Origin: Chromatiales bacterium
GTDB lineage: Bacteria > Pseudomonadota > Gammaproteobacteria > Steroidobacterales > GCA-2729495
Assembly (NCBI GenBank): GCA_020351875.1
Contig: CP070671.1
Location: 2,414,866 to 2,478,865 of the forward strand
Length of the DNA: 64,000 nucleotides
Reading direction: 5' to 3'
In this document: positions 26,145 through 33,859 of the stretch, one piece after another
Layout: every line of letters begins with the position of its first letter
How positions within the stretch are numbered: the stretch's first letter is position 1
The notes under the pieces: model-generated
Seen by the model: only the letters and a program-made list of their open reading frames with translations
What the model was told of the DNA's origin: nothing
Databases searched by the model: none
Position numbers and translations under genes: made by a program

Positions 26145-27200
26145 TTACACAGCGGCGCCGCCGAACAGGTCGGCCGCACAGGTCTCGAGCTCGGCGCGCC
26201 GGGTGACGAATGACCGCAACAGGCTCAACTGGCCCGCGGTGCGCAGTTCATTGTGCTGCCCGCGGGTCGGGAAGCATTCCGGGTCCCAGCCGAAATAGCT
26301 TTCATTCAGCGCGTCGGCGCAAAAGCGCGCAGCGAGCTCGAGGATGATCGTCTCGGTTGCCGGCACGAAGGCATCCGCCTCTTCCGGTGTGAGCCAGCCT
26401 GCCGCCGCTTCCGCATAACCTTCCAGCGCTGCGGCAAACAACGCGACGGAAAACTCGCCGCTGCGGCCATCCTCACCCGACGGGTTACACCAGGACCTGA
26501 AAGCATCACCCAGTTCCAGCGGCAACGGCATGCGCCCCACCGTGTCCAGGTCGACCATCGCGGTGGCTTCGCCGCTCGCCACGTCGAACAGCATGTTGTT
26601 GATCTTCGGGTCGCCGTGCACGATGCGGTCCGGTGTGCGGGGCAGCTCCGGCAGCGACTCGGCCGCAGCGAGAATTTCGCCGGCCAGTGGCGCCACGTGG
26701 GCAAAGCGCGGATGCCCGGCATGGACGCGCAACGCATCGCGCAAAGCGGCCAGGTGGCGGGCGGTGTCATGCACGCCCAGGCGCGGGTTCGCGAAATCGT
26801 GATCGAGATCTGCCAGCGCGCGGTGGAAACGGCCGAGCAGCCGGCCGGCGCTGCGTCCCTGCGCCGCCGAACTCAGTGAATCGTGGCAGTCGCCGGGCAG
26901 CCAGGTCATCAATCGCCAGTTCTGCCGCTCGCGCTCAACCCAGAGGGAGCCGTCTGCCGTGGGCACCATCCGCGGCGCGAGCACGCCATGATCCAGCAGG
27001 GCCCGCGTCACGACCTCGATATCGCGGTTGATCTCACCGGGAAAAAGTTCTGCGACGCGCTGCAGCACGAAGCGCTCGCCGGCCCCGCTGGTGACCAGCC
27101 AGGTCTCGTTGATCAGCCCGCTGCCGAGCGGCTCCAGCGCTGCATCCGCGAGCTGGTAGTGGCCCAGCACCGCGCGCGCCGCTGTCAGATCCTGCCCCAT
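26145..27200 (-). CDS. Aminoglycoside-phosphotransferase-fold kinase (sugar-kinase-like)
   Basis: A 351-residue cytoplasmic protein with the APH/choline kinase core: [10 protein letters not shown] (195-204) supplies the catalytic Asp and Asn, and MVDLDTVGR (216-224) the metal-binding Asp. The N-terminus [21 protein letters not shown] resembles N-acetylhexosamine 1-kinase (NahK) and homoserine-kinase-like members. Antibiotic resistance is not implied. The gene is divergent from erpA, and an 18-base palindrome spans the start codon. The phosphorylated substrate is probably a sugar or amino alcohol. Confidence 0.85.
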   Translation of the reverse strand: MGQDLTAARAVLGHYQLADAALEPLGSGLINETWLVTSGAGERFVLQRVAELFPGEINRDIEVVTRALLDHGVLAPRMVPTADGSLWVERERQNWRLMTWLPGDCHDSLSSAAQGRSAGRLLGRFHRALADLDHDFANPRLGVHDTARHLAALRDALRVHAGHPRFAHVAPLAGEILAAAESLPELPRTPDRIVHGDPKINNMLFDVASGEATAMVDLDTVGRMPLPLELGDAFRSWCNPSGEDGRSGEFSVALFAAALEGYAEAAAGWLTPEEADAFVPATETIILELAARFCADALNESYFGWDPECFPTRGQHNELRTAGQLSLLRSFVTRRAELETCAADLFGGAAV

Positions 27201-27208
27201 GGGGCAGG
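27191..27208. promoter_or_regulatory. Perfect 18-base palindrome over the start codon of the kinase gene
   Basis: CCTGCCCCATGGGGCAGG is its own reverse complement and contains the minus-strand ATG at its centre. It could be a repressor site or an mRNA hairpin that hides the start. No clear ribosome site is visible for this gene. Confidence 0.5.
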
Positions 27209-27264
27209 CATTGGAGCCGCTGCCCGCCAGTGGGTCAAGTGAGGCGGTGACGCCGGCAGGGATA

Positions 27265-27274
27265 GTTTCGATAC
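27265..27274. promoter_or_regulatory. Candidate operator GTTTCGATAC upstream of erpA
   Basis: It matches 9 of 10 bases of the perfect palindrome GTTTCGAAAC found at 28253-28262 beside the marR gene. It lies 10 bases upstream of the erpA -35 box. Confidence 0.4.
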
Positions 27275-27283
27275 CTAATCAGT

Positions 27284-27311
27284 TTGACACCGGCCCCCGC
27301 GACTGGATAAT
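27284..27311 (+). promoter_or_regulatory. Sigma-70 promoter of erpA
   Basis: A perfect TTGACA (27284-27289), a 16-base spacer and GATAAT (27306-27311). The expected transcription start is at or next to the ATG at 27319, so the message may be leaderless. Confidence 0.75.
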
Positions 27312-27318
27312 TCACCTT

Positions 27319-27675
27319 ATGAGTGCAACCGAATTCCAGATGCCCGTCACCCCGCTCGTCTTTACCGATGCGGCGGCCTTCAAAGTGTCCGAGCTGATCG
27401 AGAAGGAAGGCAATGACACGCTGATGCTGCGCGTCTTTATTTCCGGGGGTGGCTGCTCCGGCTTCCAGTACGGCTTCACTTTCGAAGAGGCGCTCGGCGA
27501 CGGCGACACCCGGGTCGAAAACCAGGGCGTCACGCTGCTGGTAGACCCGATGAGCGTGCAGTACCTGATGGGCGCAGAGATCGACTACAAGGAAGACCTG
27601 GAAGGCTCACGCTTCGTGATCAGGAACCCGAACGCGAAGACCACCTGCGGCTGCGGGTCCAGTTTCTCGGTCTAG
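27319..27675 (+). CDS. erpA: Iron-sulfur cluster insertion protein ErpA (A-type carrier)
   Basis: A 118-residue A-type carrier that delivers Fe-S clusters to apoproteins. The three ligand cysteines are present: Cys46 in [11 protein letters not shown], and Cys110 and Cys112 in [12 protein letters not shown] 27319 ([10 protein letters not shown]) gives the family length; a longer in-frame extension crosses the promoter. No Shine-Dalgarno sequence precedes the ATG, consistent with a leaderless transcript from the promoter at 27284. The 3' end overlaps the convergent marR gene by 4 bases. Confidence 0.96.
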   Translation: MSATEFQMPVTPLVFTDAAAFKVSELIEKEGNDTLMLRVFISGGGCSGFQYGFTFEEALGDGDTRVENQGVTLLVDPMSVQYLMGAEIDYKEDLEGSRFVIRNPNAKTTCGCGSSFSV

Positions 27676-28265
27676 GATCGCGCCCGGTAACGCACGCAGA
27701 TCTCGCGCAACTCGACCTCTGCCAGCGGCTCTTCCATCAGGCCGCAACGATACTCACCCCGGTCATCCAGGAGGTGGCCGCAGCGTTCGCAGCGGCCGAC
27801 TGTCGCCGTATCGCGCTCGACCTCCAGGTATTGGCCCACCCGGCGCAACTCGCCGGTCACGTCGTTCAGTTGCCGCTTGTTCAGGCGCCCCGCGGCCCGC
27901 ACGAGCGCGTCGAACGGGTCCTGGCGCAAGTGCCGGCGCGCGGACTGCGTGAGCTTGAACAGCACACTGCGCCCGTCGCGCTCCGAGCGGGCGCGCTCGA
28001 GAAACCCGCGGTTGACCAGGCTCTTCACGGTTTGCGAAGCGGTACCCCGAGTCGTCGCGTGGAACTCGGCAAAGCCCGACACCGTGCGGGAGAATCGATT
28101 CGCTCGCGCAAAGTAGCGCAACGCCGCCCATTGCGCGGCACTCAGGTCGCCACCGGCGCCTTCGGCATAGGCGGCCCGGCCCAGCTGCAACAGCAACTCG
28201 GCCAGTTCACGGGCTCCATCATTCGCGGCCTGATGCATCATCTGATAGTATCGTTTCGAAACCAT
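27672..28265 (-). CDS. MarR-family regulator with a C-terminal four-cysteine motif
   Basis: A winged-helix protein (197 residues from ATG 28265). The MarR core includes [28 protein letters not shown], the recognition region [21 protein letters not shown] and the wing [16 protein letters not shown]. Beyond the fold, residues 159-190 hold CERC, then Cys174 and Cys190, which could bind zinc or an Fe-S cluster or sense thiols. Starts at 28298 (GTG), 28265 or 28241 are possible; 28241 would leave the GTTTCGAAAC palindrome outside the coding region. It is divergent from the glutaredoxin fusion and convergent with erpA, so it probably regulates both and itself. Confidence 0.87.
   Translation of the reverse strand: MVSKRYYQMMHQAANDGARELAELLLQLGRAAYAEGAGGDLSAAQWAALRYFARANRFSRTVSGFAEFHATTRGTASQTVKSLVNRGFLERARSERDGRSVLFKLTQSARRHLRQDPFDALVRAAGRLNKRQLNDVTGELRRVGQYLEVERDTATVGRCERCGHLLDDRGEYRCGLMEEPLAEVELREICVRYRARS
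28253..28262. promoter_or_regulatory. Candidate MarR operator
   Basis: A perfect palindrome GTTTCGAAAC between, or at the edge of, the divergent marR and glutaredoxin genes. A near copy stands upstream of erpA at 27265. Confidence 0.5.
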
Positions 28266-28291
28266 CTTGCCAATGATCACAGAGGAAGACG

Positions 28292-29218
28292 ATGTCACTG
28301 GACGACCAGACCCGCGCCGCTATCGATGAGTTGTTGAACGACAACCGCGTCGTGCTGTTCATGAAGGGCACCCGCCAGCAGCCCCAGTGCGGTTTCTCAG
28401 CAAAGACGGTCGCGGCCCTCGACATGCTGCTGCCCGACTACGTGACGATCAACGTGCTGGACTATCCCCAGGTACGTGAAGGCATCAAGGTCTACGGCAA
28501 CTGGCCGACGATTCCGCAGCTGTACGTGGCAGGAGAACTGCTCGGCGGCAGCGACATCATCCAGGAAATGCTGCAGTCCGGTGAACTCGCCGACGCACTG
28601 GGCGTGGCCGTGCCGGAAGCCAGGTCACCCACCATTGAGATCAGCGACGCGGCCGCGGCCGCCATTGAGAACGCGGTGGCCTCCCAGCCGAACATGGCGT
28701 TACACCTGCAGATCGACGCGAGCTGGGCCCACGGGCTGAGCCTCTCTCCGCCCAAACCGGGCTCCGTGGAAGTCTCAGCGGGCGGTGTAACGCTGCGCAT
28801 GGACCCCTGGAGCGCGGCCCGGGCCAACGGTCTGAAGATCGACATGGAAGAGCAGCTGGCCGGCACTCGCTTCGTCTTCGACAACCCGAATGCGCCGCCG
28901 CCGGTGCAGTTATTGAGCGTGCATGGCCTGAAGGAAAAACGCGACCGAGGCGACGACGTGCTGCTGTTCGACGTGCGGGGAGAAGAGGAACGCGCGCAGG
29001 CCATCATCGACTTTGCGCGGGCCTTGGATCACGCAGCGATGCAGCTCATCGAGAGCCTGCCGAAGGATGCGGAACTCATTTTCCACTGCCATATCGGCGG
29101 GCGCAGCCTGCAGGCGGCTGAGCACTACCGGCGCCTCGGCTTTACGAACGTGCACAACCTCGCGGGCGGCATTCGCGCCTGGGCCGAAGAGATCGACCCG
29201 GACGTCCCGACCTACTGA
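28292..29218 (+). CDS. Monothiol glutaredoxin (Grx4 type) fused to an A-type-carrier-like domain and a rhodanese domain
   Basis: A 308-residue, three-domain protein. Residues 1-105 are a Grx4-type monothiol glutaredoxin with CGFS (33-36) and the glutathione-site phrase WPTIPQLYVAGELLGG. Residues 113-205 align with A-type Fe-S carriers by VEVSAGGVTLRMDPWS and LAGTRFVFDNPNA, but all three ligand cysteines are lost (the end reads APPPVQLL). Residues 206-308 are a rhodanese with Cys266 in CHIGGRSLQAAEHY. It follows a good AGAGGAAG site. The protein likely handles Fe-S cluster transfer or sulfur trafficking together with the nearby ErpA. Confidence 0.9.
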   Translation: MSLDDQTRAAIDELLNDNRVVLFMKGTRQQPQCGFSAKTVAALDMLLPDYVTINVLDYPQVREGIKVYGNWPTIPQLYVAGELLGGSDIIQEMLQSGELADALGVAVPEARSPTIEISDAAAAAIENAVASQPNMALHLQIDASWAHGLSLSPPKPGSVEVSAGGVTLRMDPWSAARANGLKIDMEEQLAGTRFVFDNPNAPPPVQLLSVHGLKEKRDRGDDVLLFDVRGEEERAQAIIDFARALDHAAMQLIESLPKDAELIFHCHIGGRSLQAAEHYRRLGFTNVHNLAGGIRAWAEEIDPDVPTY

Positions 29219-29239
29219 CGGCGACGCTTCCTCCCGGCG

Positions 29240-29701
29240 CTACTGCGCCGGGACCGGCGGATAGAAAAAGTCGGGGCCGCGACATGGCTCACCGACCATC
29301 ACATCAACTTCGACGCGATCCTGTTGCGCATCTTCGGCAACTGTCAGTCCGGCGAGGTCGTTACGCACCTCGGGGGTGCAGTTGACGCCGTCGCCGTCCG
29401 TATCCACCCACGCATACACGGCCAAGCCTTCGCCGATGTCCAACGGGTAATCAAAGCTGTGCTCATACGGCCCGAGCTCACCCTTGAAGGTGTCGATGAA
29501 CTGCAACGGGTGGCGCAGATCGCCTTCCAGTGACCACTCGTGATACAGCCAGATTTCCACGGGACCGCTGACGCCCTCGGGCGCTGAGACAGTTCCAGTA
29601 ACCGTCATCGGCCGGAGGTTGGGCTCCGGTTCCGAACAGCCGGCCAGCACGAAAATCGCTGTCACGAGCGCGAACAGACGCGTCACATCCAATCTATTCA
29701 T
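29240..29701 (-). CDS. Small lipoprotein, function unknown
   Basis: A 153-residue protein with a lipoprotein signal ending VLAGCS, so it should be lipid-anchored. The mature part looks beta-rich (MTVTGTVSAPEGVSGPVEIW, then YAWVDTDGDGVNCTPEV). It has an EF-hand-like DTDGDGVN and three cysteines in the C-terminal half. The ATG overlaps the stop of the upstream amidohydrolase gene by 8 bases, so it is translationally coupled to it. I do not recognise a family. Confidence 0.8.
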   Translation of the reverse strand: MNRLDVTRLFALVTAIFVLAGCSEPEPNLRPMTVTGTVSAPEGVSGPVEIWLYHEWSLEGDLRHPLQFIDTFKGELGPYEHSFDYPLDIGEGLAVYAWVDTDGDGVNCTPEVRNDLAGLTVAEDAQQDRVEVDVMVGEPCRGPDFFYPPVPAQ

Positions 29702-30722
29702 TATTCGCAACCTCGAATTTCGGCAGGCCGAACACCCGCGAGAAATTGTCCGCGAGAATCATGCGCATCTCTTCCGTCGTGAAGCCCGCATTTTGCATGC
29801 CGGCCACGAATGCCTTCAGGTGCGATTTGGCGTAGGTCGGAAACTGCGGACCATCGGAGCCATAGATCAGTTTGTGCGCCGCGTTCGCGCGCTTGATACG
29901 GCCGAGAAAGTCCGGCAGCACTGCCTCGGCGCGGCGCGCGCCCAGCGCGCCCGGTTCCATGTAGACGTTGTCATAGCGCAATGCAAGCTCGATACAGGCA
30001 TCGACATACTTCAGCGTCTTGTCGCGACTGTCCCAACCCGCGTGGCCGAGGATGAAAATAGTCTCGGGATAGCGCTGAATGGCTTGTTCGAGGTAGAGCG
30101 GGTCGGTGTACGGCGGCTCGAAGCGCGTACCGGGATTCGGGCTGGTCGCCGTGTGCAGGTAGATGGGCTTGCCCAGACGGCCGGCAACTTCGTAGATCCG
30201 GTAGTAACGCTCATCGTCGAAACGGAATTGCTGGTGCGCATGCGCCAGCTTCACGCCGACCATGTGGTCGAGATTCGCGAGGTCCGATTCGAACTTGGCC
30301 AGTTGCGCTTCCCCATCCACATTCCACTGATCCACGCGAATGCTCGCAAATCCATACAACCGTTGCGGGTCTATGGAGACCTGCTCGGAGACGAACTCAT
30401 TCGGCGCGAGGCCCGTGGTATGGGGACTATAGAGCGCAAAGACACCGCCGGCGCTGACGCCGGCCCGATCCAGCTCGGCCAGAATGCCTTTGCCAGACAG
30501 GTTGTAATCTGACAACAGGCGCACCGTCCACTTAAAGCCGCGCGGTACGCGCTCCGACACCCGGTCCTGAAACCACGGTGGCAGCTGGTCCCAGGTGCCG
30601 GCATGCAGGTGAATGTCGACCACGGGCAGACGTTGCCCGTCGACCTCGACACCCGGCGGTGGATTGCCACAGCCCGCGGTCAGCAGGACTGCCGCAAGCA
30701 CGATTATCAAGCTTCGTCGCAT
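29694..30722 (-). CDS. Amidohydrolase-2-family lipoprotein
   Basis: A 342-residue TIM-barrel metal-dependent hydrolase. The N-terminal lipobox is LLTAGC, followed by the metal motif VDIHLHAG, then KLAHAHQQF, IYLHTATSP, ILGHAGW and the late Asp in YGSDGPQFP. All expected ligands of the PF04909-type amidohydrolases are seen. Lipid anchoring puts it in the periplasm. It is the second exported amidohydrolase in the window and is coupled to the small lipoprotein gene downstream. Decarboxylation or hydrolysis of a cyclic acid is likely; the substrate is unknown. Confidence 0.9.
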   Translation of the reverse strand: MRRSLIIVLAAVLLTAGCGNPPPGVEVDGQRLPVVDIHLHAGTWDQLPPWFQDRVSERVPRGFKWTVRLLSDYNLSGKGILAELDRAGVSAGGVFALYSPHTTGLAPNEFVSEQVSIDPQRLYGFASIRVDQWNVDGEAQLAKFESDLANLDHMVGVKLAHAHQQFRFDDERYYRIYEVAGRLGKPIYLHTATSPNPGTRFEPPYTDPLYLEQAIQRYPETIFILGHAGWDSRDKTLKYVDACIELALRYDNVYMEPGALGARRAEAVLPDFLGRIKRANAAHKLIYGSDGPQFPTYAKSHLKAFVAGMQNAGFTTEEMRMILADNFSRVFGLPKFEVANNE

Positions 30723-30784
30723 TATTAGATGCCTCCCCCCAGGGCGCTATACTCCCGCGACTCTAACCCGTAGAGGCGCTGAAG

Positions 30785-32611
30785 TTGAAGCCTTTCCAGC
30801 GATTCACCACCGTTTGCACACTGCTCTTTGCCCTCGCGCTGGCCGGCTGCGCTGATAAGAGTCCGCCGCCGAGGGTGGGCGTGATCTACCTGTTCCACGG
30901 CGGCTCCGACGAGAGCTCCCAGGCCTCGTCCTGGAACGCGACCATGCAGATCTTTGCCTACGACCCATACAGCCGCGTATATCAAGGTGTCATATGGAAC
31001 CCGAAAATCTGGCCCCGCATGCTGGGCTTCGGCAACGCGCCCAAAGAACGCGGCAAATACGATTTCGAGTACGAGCGGATCGGCGGCGTCGATCCCGCCG
31101 GTTCCCTCACGCAAAAGCGGTTCGAAGACCTCAGGCGGTCGCTACTGGCGAGACAGGGCGAACTCGGGGTGGAGTTCGTAGTCGACTACGCGAGCTGGCT
31201 GGCGGTCGATCCCACTCATCACATGAATCCCCGGTCACTTTACGAACCCGGTGTCGAGAGTGGCTCACCCCTCACCTATTGCGGCAGTGAAGCCGATGGC
31301 GGGCCGTGGCCCGGCTGTGACCCGCAACGCTACGACACGGATGGCACCGTGGAGCGTCTGCTGGCCCAGGGTGTCGAGGAGATCCTGGTCGTTGACATGA
31401 CGACATCGGGCGTGCGCTTCTTCAAGAGCTGGGACGCGGTCAACCTGGCGCGGCAGGTCGTCGCAAGGCACAACGCATCAACCGGGGACGATGTCCGCGT
31501 ATGGTGGGTCAACGATCCGACGAACCTGATGACCGATTCGTATCCCGACAAGCCGGCCGGCTGGACTCGCTCGCTCGGACCGCCCGAGGGGGATCGGTCG
31601 ATCCCACTAGACGGCCGCCCGAACCCGGTGTCTTCCGATCCCAGGCTGGCAGGATTTCACGCGGACGGTATCGAAGCCTCATTTTCGCCGGAGGTCCCGC
31701 TGGCAGACACCGGCGTGCTGCTGGTAAACCACGCGACTCGCAACCTGAACCAGCTATTCGATCCGAAAATCAACGACACGCTGATTCTGAATCAGAATAT
31801 CAAGACCGAACTCCGGTCCCGCCACCCGGATCTGCGCGAAGCACTCATCGTCGGCAGCTGGATGGGCCGCAAGGAAGACAACCCGGTCAACGGGAAACTG
31901 GAAAGGAATCGCGAAATGCGCGGTGAGAACCTCGGCGAAGCCTGGCTTTATGAAACGGAGCGACAGAAGCCGGGCGGCGAATGGGGCTATCGCTACTGGG
32001 AAGCGCTGGACTACCTGAAGGAACAGGGTGCCCGACACATCGTGATCGCCTTCCCGCAGATCATGGTGGATTCCGTGCTGAACCTGGTCGAAGTCCCGAA
32101 CCAGGTTGCGAAGGAAATCGGCTACAGGACCTGGCTGCGATACGAGCAACTGGACTTCGAGAACTATCCCGGCGTCGGCCACCCGTTCGCTGAGTACTGG
32201 GGCATCTGGGTCGACACCGAGTGTCCGCTGCCCGGCGACACGGGGAAGCTCGGGCCGTGCTGCTTCGAGATGGGCGGCTGCAGCGACGGCCGCCCCTACC
32301 CGCCGCCACGAACGACACCGCTGAACCGGGCCCGCGACGATCTCGACCCGTCGCTGGCTTACGACGTGTCGGCCTATGGCCACTTGGGCTACGCGGCGGC
32401 TGATGGGCCGCCGGATGCCGATGCCCCCGTGCAGGATCAATTCAGCGGCACGTGGGAAATGTGGCAACCGCCAAACGGCAGATCGGAGGTGGGCGAGTTT
32501 CTCGCTGACCGCGTGATCGAATTCTGGTCGTCACCGCGCCCGGCGTCTTCTCCGGCGCCGATCTGGCTCGGCCCTGCGGCGCGGATGTCGGCGAAATCAG
32601 TTAGTCTCTGA
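30785..32611 (+). CDS. Large lipoprotein of unknown function (possible chelatase-like fold), TTG start
   Basis: A 608-residue lipoprotein. TTG 30785 is the only start that places a proper signal (ALALAGC) at the N-terminus, and GAGG lies 8 bases upstream. No in-frame ATG precedes it. The mature protein has VGVIYLFHGG near the start, an ILVVDMTTSG segment, GVLLVNHATRNLNQLF, ARHIVIAFPQIMVDS and a Cys-rich insert (GPCCFEMGGC). The alternation of beta strands with HG and NH motifs recalls class II chelatases or ferrochelatase, but this is weak. It lies 3 bases upstream of the ChaN-like gene, which also belongs to a heme/iron-linked family. Confidence 0.72.
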   Translation: MKPFQRFTTVCTLLFALALAGCADKSPPPRVGVIYLFHGGSDESSQASSWNATMQIFAYDPYSRVYQGVIWNPKIWPRMLGFGNAPKERGKYDFEYERIGGVDPAGSLTQKRFEDLRRSLLARQGELGVEFVVDYASWLAVDPTHHMNPRSLYEPGVESGSPLTYCGSEADGGPWPGCDPQRYDTDGTVERLLAQGVEEILVVDMTTSGVRFFKSWDAVNLARQVVARHNASTGDDVRVWWVNDPTNLMTDSYPDKPAGWTRSLGPPEGDRSIPLDGRPNPVSSDPRLAGFHADGIEASFSPEVPLADTGVLLVNHATRNLNQLFDPKINDTLILNQNIKTELRSRHPDLREALIVGSWMGRKEDNPVNGKLERNREMRGENLGEAWLYETERQKPGGEWGYRYWEALDYLKEQGARHIVIAFPQIMVDSVLNLVEVPNQVAKEIGYRTWLRYEQLDFENYPGVGHPFAEYWGIWVDTECPLPGDTGKLGPCCFEMGGCSDGRPYPPPRTTPLNRARDDLDPSLAYDVSAYGHLGYAAADGPPDADAPVQDQFSGTWEMWQPPNGRSEVGEFLADRVIEFWSSPRPASSPAPIWLGPAARMSAKSVSL

Positions 32612-32614
32612 CGC

Positions 32615-33859
32615 ATGAATACGCGAAGACTTTTGATAACTTTTTTTGCCTCCGCGTCCATGGTGGCTGCTGCGGTCGCAGCCGACGATGTCCTCTACCT
32701 GGATGTCGGTGACCCGGAGCGCCGCGACCGGCAGGCGCCCGTGATGCTGGATGCAATCACCGACACGCGGACCGGCGAGTTCATCTCCACGGACGAACTG
32801 GTCGAGCGTCTGGCGGGCACGAACATCCTGTTCATCGGTGAAGAACACACCAGCATCGACTTCCACCGCGTGCAGGCACACCTGATACGCGCGCTGCACG
32901 AGTCCGGCCGGCAGGTGCTGATCGCGCTGGAAATGTTTCCCTACACCCAGCAAAAGGAACTGGACCGCTGGACCCGGGGCCAGTACGAAGAAGCCGAGTT
33001 TCTCAAGAGCGCCGACTGGTACCGCTACTGGGGTTATCACTGGGACTACTACGCCGACATCTTTCGCTATGCCAGGGACAATCGTATTCGCATGTTCGGC
33101 GTGAATGCACCACGCAAGGTCATCAAGGCCGTCCGCACCGAAGGCTTCGAGGATCTCAGCGAAGAAGACCTCGAGCACATACCCACCACGGTAGACACAG
33201 ACAGCCCGGAACACCGCCGCGTCTACCTGGCCTATTTCGAAGACGGTGACGAACTGCACACCGAATTGCCCCCGGAACAACTCGACGGCATGGTGCGCGC
33301 GCAGGCCACCTGGGACGCGGTCATGGGCTGGAACTCGCTCCAGGCGCTGCGTCGCCATGGTGGGCCGAACGCCATTGTCGTCGTGCTGATCGGGGCCGGC
33401 CACGCGGTCTACGGCGTTGGCTCGCAGCGGCAAATCGAACCGCGCTTCGACGGTGGCATCGCGGCGCTCGTCCCGGTATCGGTCACGGACACCGACGGCG
33501 ACCCGGTGACGTCAGTCCAGGCCTCGTACGCAGATTTCATCTGGGGCGTGCCGGGCAGCACCGACCCCGTGTACCCGATGCTCGGCGTTTCCCTCGCCGG
33601 GGCCCTCGGCAGGGCGCCAAACTATATTATTCAGGTCGATGAAGACTCGCCGGCGGCGGCCGCGGGCCTGGAAGTCGGCGACCAGCTGGTAGCCGTGAAC
33701 GGTGCGCCAGTCAGCGACCCGGCATCACTGCGCTGGAGCATGGGCGACCGGCGCTGGGGCGACAGCGTGGAGGTAGAACTGCGCCGTGATGAAGAAACGA
33801 TTCGAGCGGACGTGTTGTTGCGCCGCGATTCCAACGAAGAACCGTCTGGCGAAGACTAG
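32615..33859 (+). CDS. ChaN-family protein (EreA/Tiki-like fold) with C-terminal PDZ domain
   Basis: A 414-residue exported protein with a signal peptide at 1-22. The ChaN core carries LFIGEEHTSIDFHRVQAHLI (72-91), ALEMFPYTQQKELDRW, HWDYYADIFRYARDN and a late LIGAGHAVYGVG. Campylobacter ChaN binds heme; related Tiki proteins are metalloproteases. Residues about 325-405 form a PDZ domain (SPAAAAGLEVGDQLVAVNG). It sits 3 bases after the large lipoprotein gene and overlaps the double-peptidase gene by about 71 bases, so all three appear to form one operon. Confidence 0.88.
   Translation: MNTRRLLITFFASASMVAAAVAADDVLYLDVGDPERRDRQAPVMLDAITDTRTGEFISTDELVERLAGTNILFIGEEHTSIDFHRVQAHLIRALHESGRQVLIALEMFPYTQQKELDRWTRGQYEEAEFLKSADWYRYWGYHWDYYADIFRYARDNRIRMFGVNAPRKVIKAVRTEGFEDLSEEDLEHIPTTVDTDSPEHRRVYLAYFEDGDELHTELPPEQLDGMVRAQATWDAVMGWNSLQALRRHGGPNAIVVVLIGAGHAVYGVGSQRQIEPRFDGGIAALVPVSVTDTDGDPVTSVQASYADFIWGVPGSTDPVYPMLGVSLAGALGRAPNYIIQVDEDSPAAAAGLEVGDQLVAVNGAPVSDPASLRWSMGDRRWGDSVEVELRRDEETIRADVLLRRDSNEEPSGED

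Noticed and set aside
26145..27200. Aminoglycoside resistance gene
   Set aside because: The fold is shared by many small-molecule kinases, and the N-terminus is closer to sugar kinases; resistance is not supported.
27199..27318. Forty-codon extension of erpA
   Set aside because: It would translate through the promoter and beyond the family N-terminus.
29233..29252. Hairpin CCCGGCGC-TACT-GCGCCGGG as a terminator
   Set aside because: It sits at the end of a coding region between convergent genes and lacks a T-run, so it was not called.
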